NCBI RefSeq assembly: GCF_000025705.1 | Contig: NC_013959.1 | Span: 484,001-548,000 of the forward strand | Source of the DNA: Sideroxydans lithotrophicus ES-1 | GTDB taxonomy: Bacteria; Pseudomonadota; Gammaproteobacteria; Burkholderiales; Gallionellaceae | Reading direction: 5' to 3' | DNA: 64,000 nucleotides | In this document: piece after piece, positions 53,994-63,029 of the stretch | Layout of the letters: each line of letters starts with the position of its first letter | Numbering within the stretch: position 1 is the first letter of the stretch | The notes under the pieces: generated by a model | What the model saw: only the letters and a program-made list of their open reading frames with translations | What the model was told of the DNA's origin: nothing | Database searches by the model: none | Program-made: the position numbers and the translations under genes

Positions 53994-56225
53994 GTGAAGA
54001 AGCACGCACTTCTTATTGCGCTCGGTATGTCGCTCGTCCTTTTGTTTATGGGCGATGCGGCCAGGTTCTACCGCCTCGGCTTTGTTCAGTTCATCGACGC
54101 CAAGCTATATGACTACCGTTTGTTGCTCACCTTGCCAAAGAAGGCGGACGATCGCATCGTCATCCTGGACATCGATGAAAAGAGTCTGAAAGAAGAGGGG
54201 CGCTGGCCCTGGGGGCGCAACAAGATGGCGGTGATGATGGACGAATTATTCGACCATTATGGCGTCGCGGTCGTTGGCTTTGACGTGGTGTTCGCGGAGA
54301 AGGACAACAGTTCGGGTCTTAATGTGCTGCAAGATTTGGGGCGCAGTCAGTTCAAGGGTGTGGCACAGTTCCAGTCTGTGCTGGCCCAGATCAAGCCCCA
54401 TCTGGAATATGACAAGCTCTTTGCGGAAAAGATAAAGAATCGGAACGTGGTGCTGGGATATTATTTCAGCAACAGCGAACGGGGCCACGACAAGAGCAGG
54501 TCAGGAGTGTTGCCGGAGCCGGTTTTTCCGGCAGGAACATTCAAGGGGAGGCCGATCTCCTTCATGCAATGGGACAGTTACGGCGCAAATCTGCCTGAGT
54601 TGCAGAGCAGTGCGGCACTGGCTGGTCACTTCAATCCGGTTGTGGATTTCGATGGCGTAGTGCGCCGTATACCCATGATCGTCGAGTACGACGGCGCGTA
54701 TTATGAATCCCTGTCGTTGGCCGTTGTGCGTGCTGCGCTGGGAATGCCCAAGTTGCTGCCTGGTTATGCTGCCGGAAAAGACAAAAACTATGGCGGGCTG
54801 GAGTGGCTGACGCTGCAGTCGGCGCAGGGTGATCTGCGCATTCCGGTGGATGCCGAAGTCAGTGCATTGGTGCCATACCGCGGAGCGCGCGGCACTTTCC
54901 GCTACATTTCTGCCACGGACGTCCTGCATGAAAGGATTCCGAAGGCGGATTTGCAAAACAGGATCGTATTGGTGGGGACTTCGGCGCCGGGCTTGATGGA
55001 TATGCGCTCCACGCCTGTCGGCGAAGTCTATCCCGGGGTGGAGGTTCACGCCAACATGATCAGCGGCATGCTCGATCAGGACCTCAAACAGAATCCACCT
55101 TATGTGCTTGGGGCGAACGTGCTGATGTTGCTGCTGGTGGGAGTGATATTGGCGCTCCTGCTGCCTTTGCTGAGTCCAGTCTATGGGACGTTGTTATCGG
55201 CGGGTCTGCTGGCGTTTGAGGTGCTCGTCAATGGATACTTGTGGGAGTATGGCAACATTGCATTGCCGCTGGCTGGCGGCTTGATCATGGTCTTTGCGCT
55301 GTTCGCGTTGAATATGACCTATGGTTATTTCACGACCGAACGTACCAAACGCCAGATCACCAGTTTGTTCGGTCAGTATGTGCCAAGCGAAGTCGTGGAC
55401 GAGATGAGCAAGAATCCTGAGCAGGTCTCGATGGAGGGTGAGAGCCGTGAAATGACCATCCTGTTCACCGATGTGCGAGGTTTCACCACGATCTCCGAGG
55501 GGCTGGAACCCCGAGAGTTGTCGCAGTTGATGAATGAGTTCCTGACACCGCTTTCGCGGGTGGTCTACAGCCACCGCGGCACGATAGATAAATACATGGG
55601 CGACTGCATCATGGCATTCTGGGGGGCGCCGTTGCCCGACGTACGCCATGCTTACCATGCTGTGCTTGCCGGCCTGGAGATGCAGCGGAAGTTGCTGGAT
55701 CTGCAGCCTTCCTTCAGGGAACGAGGATGGCCGGAGATTCGCATCGGTGTCGGCATCAATACCGGCCGTGTCAGTGTGGGTAACATGGGGTCTGAAGTGC
55801 GTGTGGCATATACCGTAATGGGAGATGCGGTGAATCTGGCATCGCGGCTGGAAGGAATCACCAAGCAATATGGTGCTGGAGTGGTGGTGGGAGAGGTGAC
55901 CAAAGAAGCAACGCCAGAATTTGTCTTTCGCGAACTTGATCTGGTACGCGTCAAAGGCAAGGACAAGCCGGTTGCGATCTTCGAGCCGCTGGGTTTGTCG
56001 GGAGAGGTCGAGCCGGCAGTGCTGGAAGAGATCAGGCTTTTCCAGCAGATGCTTCGGCTGTACCGCAAACAGGAGTGGGACAAGGCTGAACTACAGCTGT
56101 TTAACTTGTCGAGGCTGTCACCTCAGACAAAGTTGTATGAGGTGTACTCCGAGCGCGTTGCCTATTACCGCAACAATCCGCCCGGAGAGAATTGGGATGG
56201 CGTGTTCGTCTTCAAGACGAAATAG
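53994..56225 (+). CDS. CHASE2 domain adenylate cyclase
   Basis: 743 residues: membrane helix (about 5-25), CHASE2 sensor (about 35-335), three membrane helices (about 350-430) and a class III cyclase domain (about 485-665). Metal-binding aspartates (FTDVRGFT and GDCIMAFWG), the substrate lysine (DKYMGD) and the adenine-type aspartate (GDAVNLASRLE) are present, favouring cAMP over cGMP. A short tail of 65 residues follows. The start is GTG at 53994. The same sensor type as the kinase suggests both see related extracellular cues. Confidence 0.94.
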   Translation: MKKHALLIALGMSLVLLFMGDAARFYRLGFVQFIDAKLYDYRLLLTLPKKADDRIVILDIDEKSLKEEGRWPWGRNKMAVMMDELFDHYGVAVVGFDVVFAEKDNSSGLNVLQDLGRSQFKGVAQFQSVLAQIKPHLEYDKLFAEKIKNRNVVLGYYFSNSERGHDKSRSGVLPEPVFPAGTFKGRPISFMQWDSYGANLPELQSSAALAGHFNPVVDFDGVVRRIPMIVEYDGAYYESLSLAVVRAALGMPKLLPGYAAGKDKNYGGLEWLTLQSAQGDLRIPVDAEVSALVPYRGARGTFRYISATDVLHERIPKADLQNRIVLVGTSAPGLMDMRSTPVGEVYPGVEVHANMISGMLDQDLKQNPPYVLGANVLMLLLVGVILALLLPLLSPVYGTLLSAGLLAFEVLVNGYLWEYGNIALPLAGGLIMVFALFALNMTYGYFTTERTKRQITSLFGQYVPSEVVDEMSKNPEQVSMEGESREMTILFTDVRGFTTISEGLEPRELSQLMNEFLTPLSRVVYSHRGTIDKYMGDCIMAFWGAPLPDVRHAYHAVLAGLEMQRKLLDLQPSFRERGWPEIRIGVGINTGRVSVGNMGSEVRVAYTVMGDAVNLASRLEGITKQYGAGVVVGEVTKEATPEFVFRELDLVRVKGKDKPVAIFEPLGLSGEVEPAVLEEIRLFQQMLRLYRKQEWDKAELQLFNLSRLSPQTKLYEVYSERVAYYRNNPPGENWDGVFVFKTK

Positions 56226-56251
56226 GGATATTTGCGGCAGGAATACTAAAG

Positions 56252-57016
56252 ATGAGACTCAGAATATTGGGATGTAGCGGGGGGATAGGGGGAAATCTGC
56301 GGACCACCTCGATGCTGCTCGATCACGATGTGCTGATCGATGCGGGCACGGGTATCGGCGACCTGAGTTTGGCCGAGATGTGCGTGATCGATCATGTCTT
56401 TGTGACGCACTCGCATCTCGATCATATCGCTTGCCTGCCTTTGCTGGTGGACAGCGTGGGTTTCATGCGCGACCAGCCCCTGGTCATCCATGCCACCGAC
56501 GAGACGCTGGACATACTCAGGCAACATGTCTTCAATTGGGAGATATGGCCGGACTTTACGGAGATCCCGAGTTTGCACCAGCCTATCCTGCGATATGAAC
56601 GCATCGTGCTGGGCGAAACAGTGGACATGGGGGGGCGCAAGATCACACCATTGCCGGCAAACCACGTGGTTCCGGCGGTCGGCTATCAGATCGATAGTGG
56701 CAAGACGAGTCTGGTGTTCACCGGTGATACCACCACATGCGATGCATTATGGGAGGAGGTCAATCGTATCCGCAACCTGGAATACCTGATCGTCGAGACG
56801 GCATTTTCCAATGCCGAAAAAGAACTGGCCGTCGTATCCAAGCATCTTTGCCCCTCATTGCTGGCGGAAGAGCTGTGCAAACTGAAGCTCAATCCCAAAA
56901 TATATATCACTCACCTGAAACCCGGCGAGATCGAACTGACCATGCAGGAAATCAGCGATTGTGTCGGGAACTTCGTTCCGAAGATGCTGCAAAACGGGCA
57001 GATATTCGAATTCTAG
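56252..57016 (+). CDS. Metallo-beta-lactamase-fold phosphodiesterase, class II cAMP PDE-like
   Basis: 254 residues with the metal motif THSHLDHI near residue 52, further histidine NHVVPAVGY and aspartate FTGDTTTCDALW, and a closing ITHLKPGE. Layout and length match class II cyclic-nucleotide phosphodiesterases (CpdP/PDE1 type). Placed right after an adenylate cyclase, it would hydrolyse cAMP. Other MBL-fold hydrolases cannot be ruled out from sequence alone. Confidence 0.85.
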   Translation: MRLRILGCSGGIGGNLRTTSMLLDHDVLIDAGTGIGDLSLAEMCVIDHVFVTHSHLDHIACLPLLVDSVGFMRDQPLVIHATDETLDILRQHVFNWEIWPDFTEIPSLHQPILRYERIVLGETVDMGGRKITPLPANHVVPAVGYQIDSGKTSLVFTGDTTTCDALWEEVNRIRNLEYLIVETAFSNAEKELAVVSKHLCPSLLAEELCKLKLNPKIYITHLKPGEIELTMQEISDCVGNFVPKMLQNGQIFEF

Positions 57017-57034
57017 AGAGCAGACCAAGTCATC

Positions 57035-58111
57035 ATGCAAGATATTTTGGACATCAGGGTGCTCGCGTCATTGGAACCGATTTCATCGTTCAGTCCGGCC
57101 CGTTTGCGCGAATTGCTCGACTATTGCCATGTGGAAACTGTGGCGCAGGGCAACGACCCATTCAAGGATCACCCGCCGACCGGGCAATCTGTCTATTTGT
57201 TGCGGGGCGAACTTGAAGTGGTGTACGAGGATGATAATCGCGTGCTGATCCGGTCCGGTTCCGAATGGGCACGCCATCCTATCGGCAAGCGGCAGCCGAG
57301 CATCCGCATGTCGCAGGCGCTCAGCAATGTGCAGTTGTTGCGCGTGGACGACGACCTTCTGGATCGCATGGTGACCTGGGACCAGTTTGCCTATCACGAA
57401 GATGCAAGACCGGCGTCGATGAAAGAGGGGCCGGATCATGCCTTGAAAAAGTTGCTTCATTCCGGCATGTTCAGCGCGGAGAACTTGAGCAACAGTCCTT
57501 TCGCCCATTTGCCTTCGGCCAACATCGGAGAGTTGCTCAATCGCATCGAGGCCATTGCGGTGTGGGACAGGGATGTCATCATCCGCGAAGGCGACGAGGG
57601 CGACTATTACTACCTGATCGAAAGTGGCAGGGCACAGGTGACGCGTCTGGTCGGTGGGGCGAATCTGGTGCTGGCCGAACTCAAGGCTGGCGATGTGTTC
57701 GGAGAAGAGGCACTGATCTCCGATTCCAAACGCAATGCTACCGTGACGATGAAAAGCAACGGGGTGTTGCTGCGTTTGAAAAAACAGGACTTCATGGAGC
57801 TGATGCAGGAACCATTGCTGCACCACATCAGCTACCAGGACGCAAAGCAAAAGGTGGCTCAAGGTGCGATATGGCTGGACGTTCGCCATCCGCCGGAATA
57901 CCGTTACGATAAATTGCCGGGTGCCATCAATGTCCCGCTCAATGACATTCGCAATGCCATCGGTGTGTTGAGCAAGGCGACGACTTACGTCGCGTATTGC
58001 CAAAGCGGCCGCCGTAGTGCTGCCGCCGCTTTCATCCTGGCGCAGGCAGGATACGATGTATATGTTTTGGAAAATGGTTTGTGGGCTGTGCCCAAGGCAC
58101 AGCAACAATAG
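57035..58111 (+). CDS. cNMP-binding protein with rhodanese domain
   Basis: 358 residues: a degenerate N-terminal cNMP-like domain (about 10-125), a canonical cyclic-nucleotide-binding domain (about 155-265) with the phosphate cassette GDVFGEEALISDSKRNATV, and a C-terminal rhodanese domain (about 268-350) with active-site loop CQSGRRSAAAA. No DNA-binding part, so it acts by protein contact or by rhodanese chemistry. Nineteen bases after the PDE-like gene. Confidence 0.93.
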   Translation: MQDILDIRVLASLEPISSFSPARLRELLDYCHVETVAQGNDPFKDHPPTGQSVYLLRGELEVVYEDDNRVLIRSGSEWARHPIGKRQPSIRMSQALSNVQLLRVDDDLLDRMVTWDQFAYHEDARPASMKEGPDHALKKLLHSGMFSAENLSNSPFAHLPSANIGELLNRIEAIAVWDRDVIIREGDEGDYYYLIESGRAQVTRLVGGANLVLAELKAGDVFGEEALISDSKRNATVTMKSNGVLLRLKKQDFMELMQEPLLHHISYQDAKQKVAQGAIWLDVRHPPEYRYDKLPGAINVPLNDIRNAIGVLSKATTYVAYCQSGRRSAAAAFILAQAGYDVYVLENGLWAVPKAQQQ

Positions 58112-58138
58112 CAGTTGAAAGGCTGAGGAGAAAAGAGC

Positions 58139-60532
58139 ATGGCCAGTCCGGTGCAAGGCAATATGAACGAGATGGGGTTGCGGTTGGAGTTCACCAAGAA
58201 TCTCAACCATGTGACCAACAAGATTCACGCGACCAGCAATATCGACGAGATCATGCTGGATGTCAGCAAAGATATCTGCACGCTGTTCAATGCGGACAGG
58301 CTGACGATCTATGTGGTAGGCGAGGATAAAGCGTCGCTGATCTCCAAGGTCAAGACCGGATTGAATTCGTTCAAGGATCTCAAGCTGCCGATCGCCGAAC
58401 AGAGCATCGCCGGTTATGCCGCCTTCCACAAGAAGATGCTCAATCTCAAGGATGTCTACGACGAGCATGAGCTTGCATCTTACAGTTCCACTTTGCGTTT
58501 CTTGCAGGATGTGGACCGGCGCACAGGCTATCGCACCAAGCAGATGCTGGTGGCCCCCATCGTTGATGTGGAAAATGGCGACCTGATCGGGGTGATGCAG
58601 GTCATCAACAACAAGGCGGGCATCCCTTTTCCGTCAATGGTGGAAGAAGGCGCGCGCGAACTGGCGCAGACCCTGGCTGTTGCACTCAAGCAGCGGCAGC
58701 AACAGGCCAGCACGGTCAAGACAAAATACGATTACCTTGTTTCCGATGCGGTGATGTCGGCAGCAGAATTCGAGCTGGCAACGCGCACCGCAAGGCGCAA
58801 AGGCATAGATGTAGAGGATGTGTTGCTGGACGAATTCCAGGTGAAGCCCGAGGCTTTGGGCAAAGCACTGTCCAGTTTCTTCGGTGTGCCTTATGAGCCA
58901 TACAAGTCGGATCGGATCAAGCCAGCCGAGTTGCTGCGCAACCTGAAACGCGAATATGTGGAAAGCAGCCACTGGGTGCCGGTGGACGACACGCCGGAAG
59001 GGGTGGTCATCCTGACCACAGATCCTGAGCGGATCCAGGCTTCGCGCGTGGTCAACAACATCTTTCCCAAGAATCGTCTGGTTTACAAGGTCTGCACCCA
59101 ACGCGAGTTCAAGGCCACGCTGGACTTGTTCTATGGCGGCGGAGGCGGCGGGGTAGGCGAAGTCACCGGCAGCTTTGAAGATCTGGGCTCCATGGACGAT
59201 TTGCTGACTTCCTTGGGCGGTGGCGATGAAGAAGATGCAGGGGCGAACCAGGATGATGTCAGCGCGGCAGCGGACAACGAACTGGTCAAGCTGGTCAACA
59301 AGATCATCATTGACGCCTACAAGATGGGGGCGTCGGATATCCATATCGAACCGCAGCCGGGCAAGGCCAAGACATTGGTGAGACTGCGCAAGGACGGTTC
59401 GCTGATGAACTACATCGAAGTGCCGGCAACCTATCGCAACGCCATGATCACGCGCCTCAAGATCATGTGCGATCTGGACATCTCCGAAAAGCGCAAGCCA
59501 CAGGACGGCAAGATCAAGTTCAAGAAATATGGCCCTTTGGATATCGAGCTGCGTGTGGCGACCATTCCTTCGCAGGGTGGTGTGGAAGACGTGGTGATGC
59601 GTATCCTGGCGTCCGGCGAACCCATACCGCTGGATAACATGGGGTTCTCGGTACGCAATCTCGAGCTGGTGAAAAAGACCGTCAGCAAGCCGTACGGTCT
59701 GTTCTTCGTGTGCGGCCCGACCGGTTCCGGTAAGACCACCACGTTGCACTCCATCCTGAAACATATCAACACACCCGATACCAAGATATGGACTGCTGAA
59801 GACCCGGTGGAAATCACCCAGAAAGGTCTGCGCCAGGTGCAGGTCAACAAGAAGGCCGGGCTGGATTTCGCTGCGGTGATGCGCTCCTTCCTGCGTGCCG
59901 ACCCGGATGTGATCATGGTCGGCGAAATGCGCGACAAGGAAACAGTCTCTACCGGCATCGAGGCTTCATTGACCGGCCACTTGGTGTTCGCCACCCTGCA
60001 CACCAACAGCGCACCTGAATCCATCATCCGTCTGCTCGACATGGGTATGGACCCGTTCAACTTCGCCGATGCCTTGCTCGGCATCCTGGCGCAACGTCTG
60101 GCCAAGCGTTTGTGCAAGGATTGCAAGAAAGCCCACATCGCCTCGCAGGAGGAGATCAAGTCCTTGTTGACCGAGTATGCGGCGGAGCTCATGAATACCG
60201 ATACCTGGAAAAAAGACCCGAACTCTGCCTACAAGACGCTATATGCCGAGTGGGTCAAGCTGTTCGGCGATGACAAAGGCCAGATCACGCTATATGAGAA
60301 AGTGGGCTGCGAGAAATGTTCCGGCACCGGATACCGCGGTCGCGTCGGTCTGCACGAGTTGCTGATCGGCACCGACAGAGTGAAGAAAGCCATTCAGGAG
60401 CACGCACGGGTCGCGGAACTCTTTGCCATTGCGCTGGAAGAAGGTATGCGTACCCTGAAACAGGACGGCATCGAAAAGGTGCTCAGCGGCATCACCGACA
60501 TCCATCAAGTGCGCGCCGTCTGCATCAAGTAA
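58139..60532 (+). CDS. GAF domain fused to a PilB/GspE-type secretion ATPase
   Basis: 797 residues. A GAF domain (about 28-195) resembles those of cyclic-nucleotide phosphodiesterases and CyaB cyclases (TGYRTKQMLVAPI, LIGVMQVINNKAG). A T2SSE_N-type domain (about 210-330) follows, then an ATPase: Walker A GPTGSGKTTTLHSIL, Asp box AEDPVEI, DVIMVGEMRD, TGHLVFATLHTN, and a four-Cys zinc motif (CKDC, CEKCSGTGYRGR). All catalytic parts are intact. It differs from the window's own gspE and lies before a pilin gene, so it is probably a ligand-gated pilus or pseudopilus motor. Confidence 0.93.
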   Translation: MASPVQGNMNEMGLRLEFTKNLNHVTNKIHATSNIDEIMLDVSKDICTLFNADRLTIYVVGEDKASLISKVKTGLNSFKDLKLPIAEQSIAGYAAFHKKMLNLKDVYDEHELASYSSTLRFLQDVDRRTGYRTKQMLVAPIVDVENGDLIGVMQVINNKAGIPFPSMVEEGARELAQTLAVALKQRQQQASTVKTKYDYLVSDAVMSAAEFELATRTARRKGIDVEDVLLDEFQVKPEALGKALSSFFGVPYEPYKSDRIKPAELLRNLKREYVESSHWVPVDDTPEGVVILTTDPERIQASRVVNNIFPKNRLVYKVCTQREFKATLDLFYGGGGGGVGEVTGSFEDLGSMDDLLTSLGGGDEEDAGANQDDVSAAADNELVKLVNKIIIDAYKMGASDIHIEPQPGKAKTLVRLRKDGSLMNYIEVPATYRNAMITRLKIMCDLDISEKRKPQDGKIKFKKYGPLDIELRVATIPSQGGVEDVVMRILASGEPIPLDNMGFSVRNLELVKKTVSKPYGLFFVCGPTGSGKTTTLHSILKHINTPDTKIWTAEDPVEITQKGLRQVQVNKKAGLDFAAVMRSFLRADPDVIMVGEMRDKETVSTGIEASLTGHLVFATLHTNSAPESIIRLLDMGMDPFNFADALLGILAQRLAKRLCKDCKKAHIASQEEIKSLLTEYAAELMNTDTWKKDPNSAYKTLYAEWVKLFGDDKGQITLYEKVGCEKCSGTGYRGRVGLHELLIGTDRVKKAIQEHARVAELFAIALEEGMRTLKQDGIEKVLSGITDIHQVRAVCIK

Positions 60533-60542
60533 CGGGGATATA

Positions 60543-62177
60543 GTGGATACTGCCAAGCTTAAAGCCTACATGGCGCAAGAACACGAACAGCGCGCCATGC
60601 TGGAAAGCCTGCTCAATCGTCTCAGCGACCTCAATGAGATCGGTGCGGCATTGTCCAGTGAGAGAGATATCAACCACCTGCTGGAAAGTATCCTGGTCGC
60701 TGCCAAGAGGATCACCAATGCCGATGCGGGCACGCTCTATCTGGTCGATGCCGAGAAACAGGTGTTGACCTTCGAGATATTGCACAACGATTCGCTCAAC
60801 ATACGTATGGGCGGTACCTCGGGCAACCCGATTCCGTTCTATCCCATCGCGCTATATCACGATGGCAAGCCGAATCTGGCGATGGTGGTGAGTTATTCCG
60901 TGTTGCGCGGAGAGACGGTCAACATCCCCGATGCCTATATCGCCGAAGGCTTCGATTTTTCCGGCACGAAGAATTTCGACTCAAAGACCGGTTATCAGTC
61001 GCGTTCCTTCCTGGCCGTGCCGTTGCGCAACCACGAGCAGGAGATCATCGGGGTGCTGCAGCTCATCAACGCGATCGATGCGACGACCGGAGGGGTCAAG
61101 CAGTTCTCCAAGGATGATCAGCAACTGCTCGAATCGCTGGCATCGCAGGCTGCCATCGCGCTGAGTAACCGCCGCCTCATCCAGCAGCTGGAAGTGCTGT
61201 TCGAGTCCCTGATCAGTCTCATCAACACTGCCATCGATGATAAATCTCCCTATACCGGCGGACACTGCGAGCGCGTGCCGGCACTGACCATGATGCTGGC
61301 CGAAGCGGCTAATCGTGCAAAAACAGGGACATTGAAAGATTTCAACCTGACCGACAAAGACCGGTACGAGTTGAAGATCGCCGGACTGCTGCATGATTGC
61401 GGCAAGATCACCACGCCGGTGCATGTGGTGGACAAGTCCACCAAGCTGCAGACCATCTATGATCGTATTCATTTGATCGACACACGTTTCGAAGTGCTCA
61501 AGCGCGATGCCGAGATCGAAATGTTCAAGGGGGGCAAGACGAATGCCGAATATGAGGAAGCTGTCCACAGGCTTGACGAAGATCGTGAATTCCTGCGCCA
61601 CTGCAATATTGGATCGGAAAAGATGCAGGATGGTGATATCGATCGGGTAAAACTGATCGCCAAATACCAGTGGCACAACGAGCGTGGCGAGCAGGCGGAT
61701 TTTCTGAACGCAGAAGAGATCGAGAACCTTACCATCCGTGCCGGCACGCTCACTGCGGCGGAGCGCGAGATCATCAATCACCATATCAATGTCACCATCA
61801 AGATGCTGGAGGCGCTGCCTTGGCCGAACCATCTCAAGCGTGTGCCTGAATACGCTGGGGGGCATCACGAGCGCATGGACGGCAAAGGTTATCCCAAAGG
61901 GCTGACGCGGGATCAGATGTCGATACAGGCGCGGGTCATGGGTATCGCCGACATCTTCGAAGCACTGACGGCCAAAGACCGGCCCTACAAGGAAGGTAAG
62001 ACCCTTACCGAATCATTGAGCATCCTTGGTAAGTTCAAGGAGAACGGGCATATCGACCCCGATCTGTTCGATGTCTTCATCCGTGAAAAGGTCTACCTGA
62101 CCTATGCACAGCAATTCCTCAAACCGGAGCAGATCGATATGGTGGACGAACGCAGGATTCCAGGCTACATGCCTTAA
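60543..62177 (+). CDS. GAF/HD-GYP phosphodiesterase
   Basis: 544 residues: a GAF domain (about 30-210) of the same PDE-like type as the upstream ATPase, then an HD-GYP domain with LLHDCGKITTP near residue 285 and GGHHERMDGKGYPKGL near 440. About 155 residues separate HD and GYP motifs, some 90 more than in typical HD-GYP proteins, inserted after VVDKSTKL. It is likely a c-di-GMP phosphodiesterase controlled by a small molecule. Start is GTG at 60543, ten bases after the previous stop. Confidence 0.9.
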   Translation: MDTAKLKAYMAQEHEQRAMLESLLNRLSDLNEIGAALSSERDINHLLESILVAAKRITNADAGTLYLVDAEKQVLTFEILHNDSLNIRMGGTSGNPIPFYPIALYHDGKPNLAMVVSYSVLRGETVNIPDAYIAEGFDFSGTKNFDSKTGYQSRSFLAVPLRNHEQEIIGVLQLINAIDATTGGVKQFSKDDQQLLESLASQAAIALSNRRLIQQLEVLFESLISLINTAIDDKSPYTGGHCERVPALTMMLAEAANRAKTGTLKDFNLTDKDRYELKIAGLLHDCGKITTPVHVVDKSTKLQTIYDRIHLIDTRFEVLKRDAEIEMFKGGKTNAEYEEAVHRLDEDREFLRHCNIGSEKMQDGDIDRVKLIAKYQWHNERGEQADFLNAEEIENLTIRAGTLTAAEREIINHHINVTIKMLEALPWPNHLKRVPEYAGGHHERMDGKGYPKGLTRDQMSIQARVMGIADIFEALTAKDRPYKEGKTLTESLSILGKFKENGHIDPDLFDVFIREKVYLTYAQQFLKPEQIDMVDERRIPGYMP

Positions 62178-62333
62178 GACGGATTGAATTACGAACATAT
62201 AAGCAGCGAAGTGACAAAAATCGTCAGGTTGATGACTAAATTTGTTTTTTTTAGTCGATTTATCACAGTAAAGTCAATGTCAAAACAAACAGTCCGGCCA
62301 ATAGCGGCCGCAATATTTGGCAGGGTTACTATC

Positions 62334-62349
62334 TGGCACGGGTTCTGCT
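62334..62349 (+). promoter_or_regulatory. Sigma-54 promoter of the pilin gene
   Basis: TGGCACG, four bases, then CTGCT: the -24 GG and -12 GC are at the correct distance and only one base departs from the consensus TGGCACGN4TTGCW. Transcription would start near 62360, about 60 bases before the pilin ATG. Type IV pilin genes are often under RpoN control. Confidence 0.75.
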
Positions 62350-62419
62350 ACTATGCTGAGGCACACCTTGTGTGTAACCCGCAAAGGCAACAATAAAATT
62401 TCTTCTTAAGGAGCTCAAT

Positions 62420-62959
62420 ATGAAACGAATTCAAAAAGGTTTCACCCTGATCGAGCTGATGATCGTGGTTGCGATCATCGGCATCCTGGCGGCGGTGGCG
62501 ATCCCTGCATATCAGGACTATGTGGTCAAGGCCAAGCTGTCCAAAGTGACTTCCACCATCGACCCTCTGAAGTTGGCTTTGGTGCAGTACTATCAGGAAA
62601 ACGGCAGTTTCCCCAGCACACCTACTGCTAACGCGCTGCCTGCAGCAACAGCAGCTCCTGGCGATGTCTGGTACTCTTTGGGCCTTGCATTTACTCCCAC
62701 CGTTCCGGGCGAGCTGCAGCAGATTTCTCTGGATAACGGCGGTGTCATCACGCTGCATTTCGCTGCGGCTGGCATCAAGACCGGTATCGATGGTACCTAT
62801 ATCGGCATCACCCCGATCGCGGGCGGTACGGGCGTTCAGTTCTTCTATAGCACCAGCGCAACTGACACAAACAGCATCAACCTGCTCAAGAAATCGTTCA
62901 TTAACGCTGGAATCGCTGCACCAGCCACGTTGCCTTCTTTAGCCGGCACTGCGCTGTAA
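62420..62959 (+). CDS. Type IV pilin-like major subunit
   Basis: 179 residues. Prepilin leader MKRIQKG^[22 protein letters not shown] with Glu at +5, then the alpha1 helix ([18 protein letters not shown]). The head is Gly/Thr/Ser/Ala-rich and contains no cysteine pair, so the disulfide loop of PilA is missing. AAGGAG stands nine bases before the ATG. A sigma-54 promoter precedes it and a strong terminator follows it. With the ATPase upstream it may form a pilus or pseudopilus. Confidence 0.93.
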   Translation: MKRIQKGFTLIELMIVVAIIGILAAVAIPAYQDYVVKAKLSKVTSTIDPLKLALVQYYQENGSFPSTPTANALPAATAAPGDVWYSLGLAFTPTVPGELQQISLDNGGVITLHFAAAGIKTGIDGTYIGITPIAGGTGVQFFYSTSATDTNSINLLKKSFINAGIAAPATLPSLAGTAL

Positions 62960-62988
62960 ACAGTAAACAGATAGTCTTTGAACTAGAT

Positions 62989-63015
62989 CGCCCCCTCTTC
63001 GCAGGGGGCGTTTTT
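62989..63015 (+). terminator. Rho-independent terminator after the pilin gene
   Basis: CGCCCCCT (62989-62996) pairs with AGGGGGCG (63003-63010), loop CTTCGC, then TTTTT. It would keep the pilin on its own short transcript. Confidence 0.92.
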
Positions 63016-63029
63016 ATTGGTTAAGTTTG

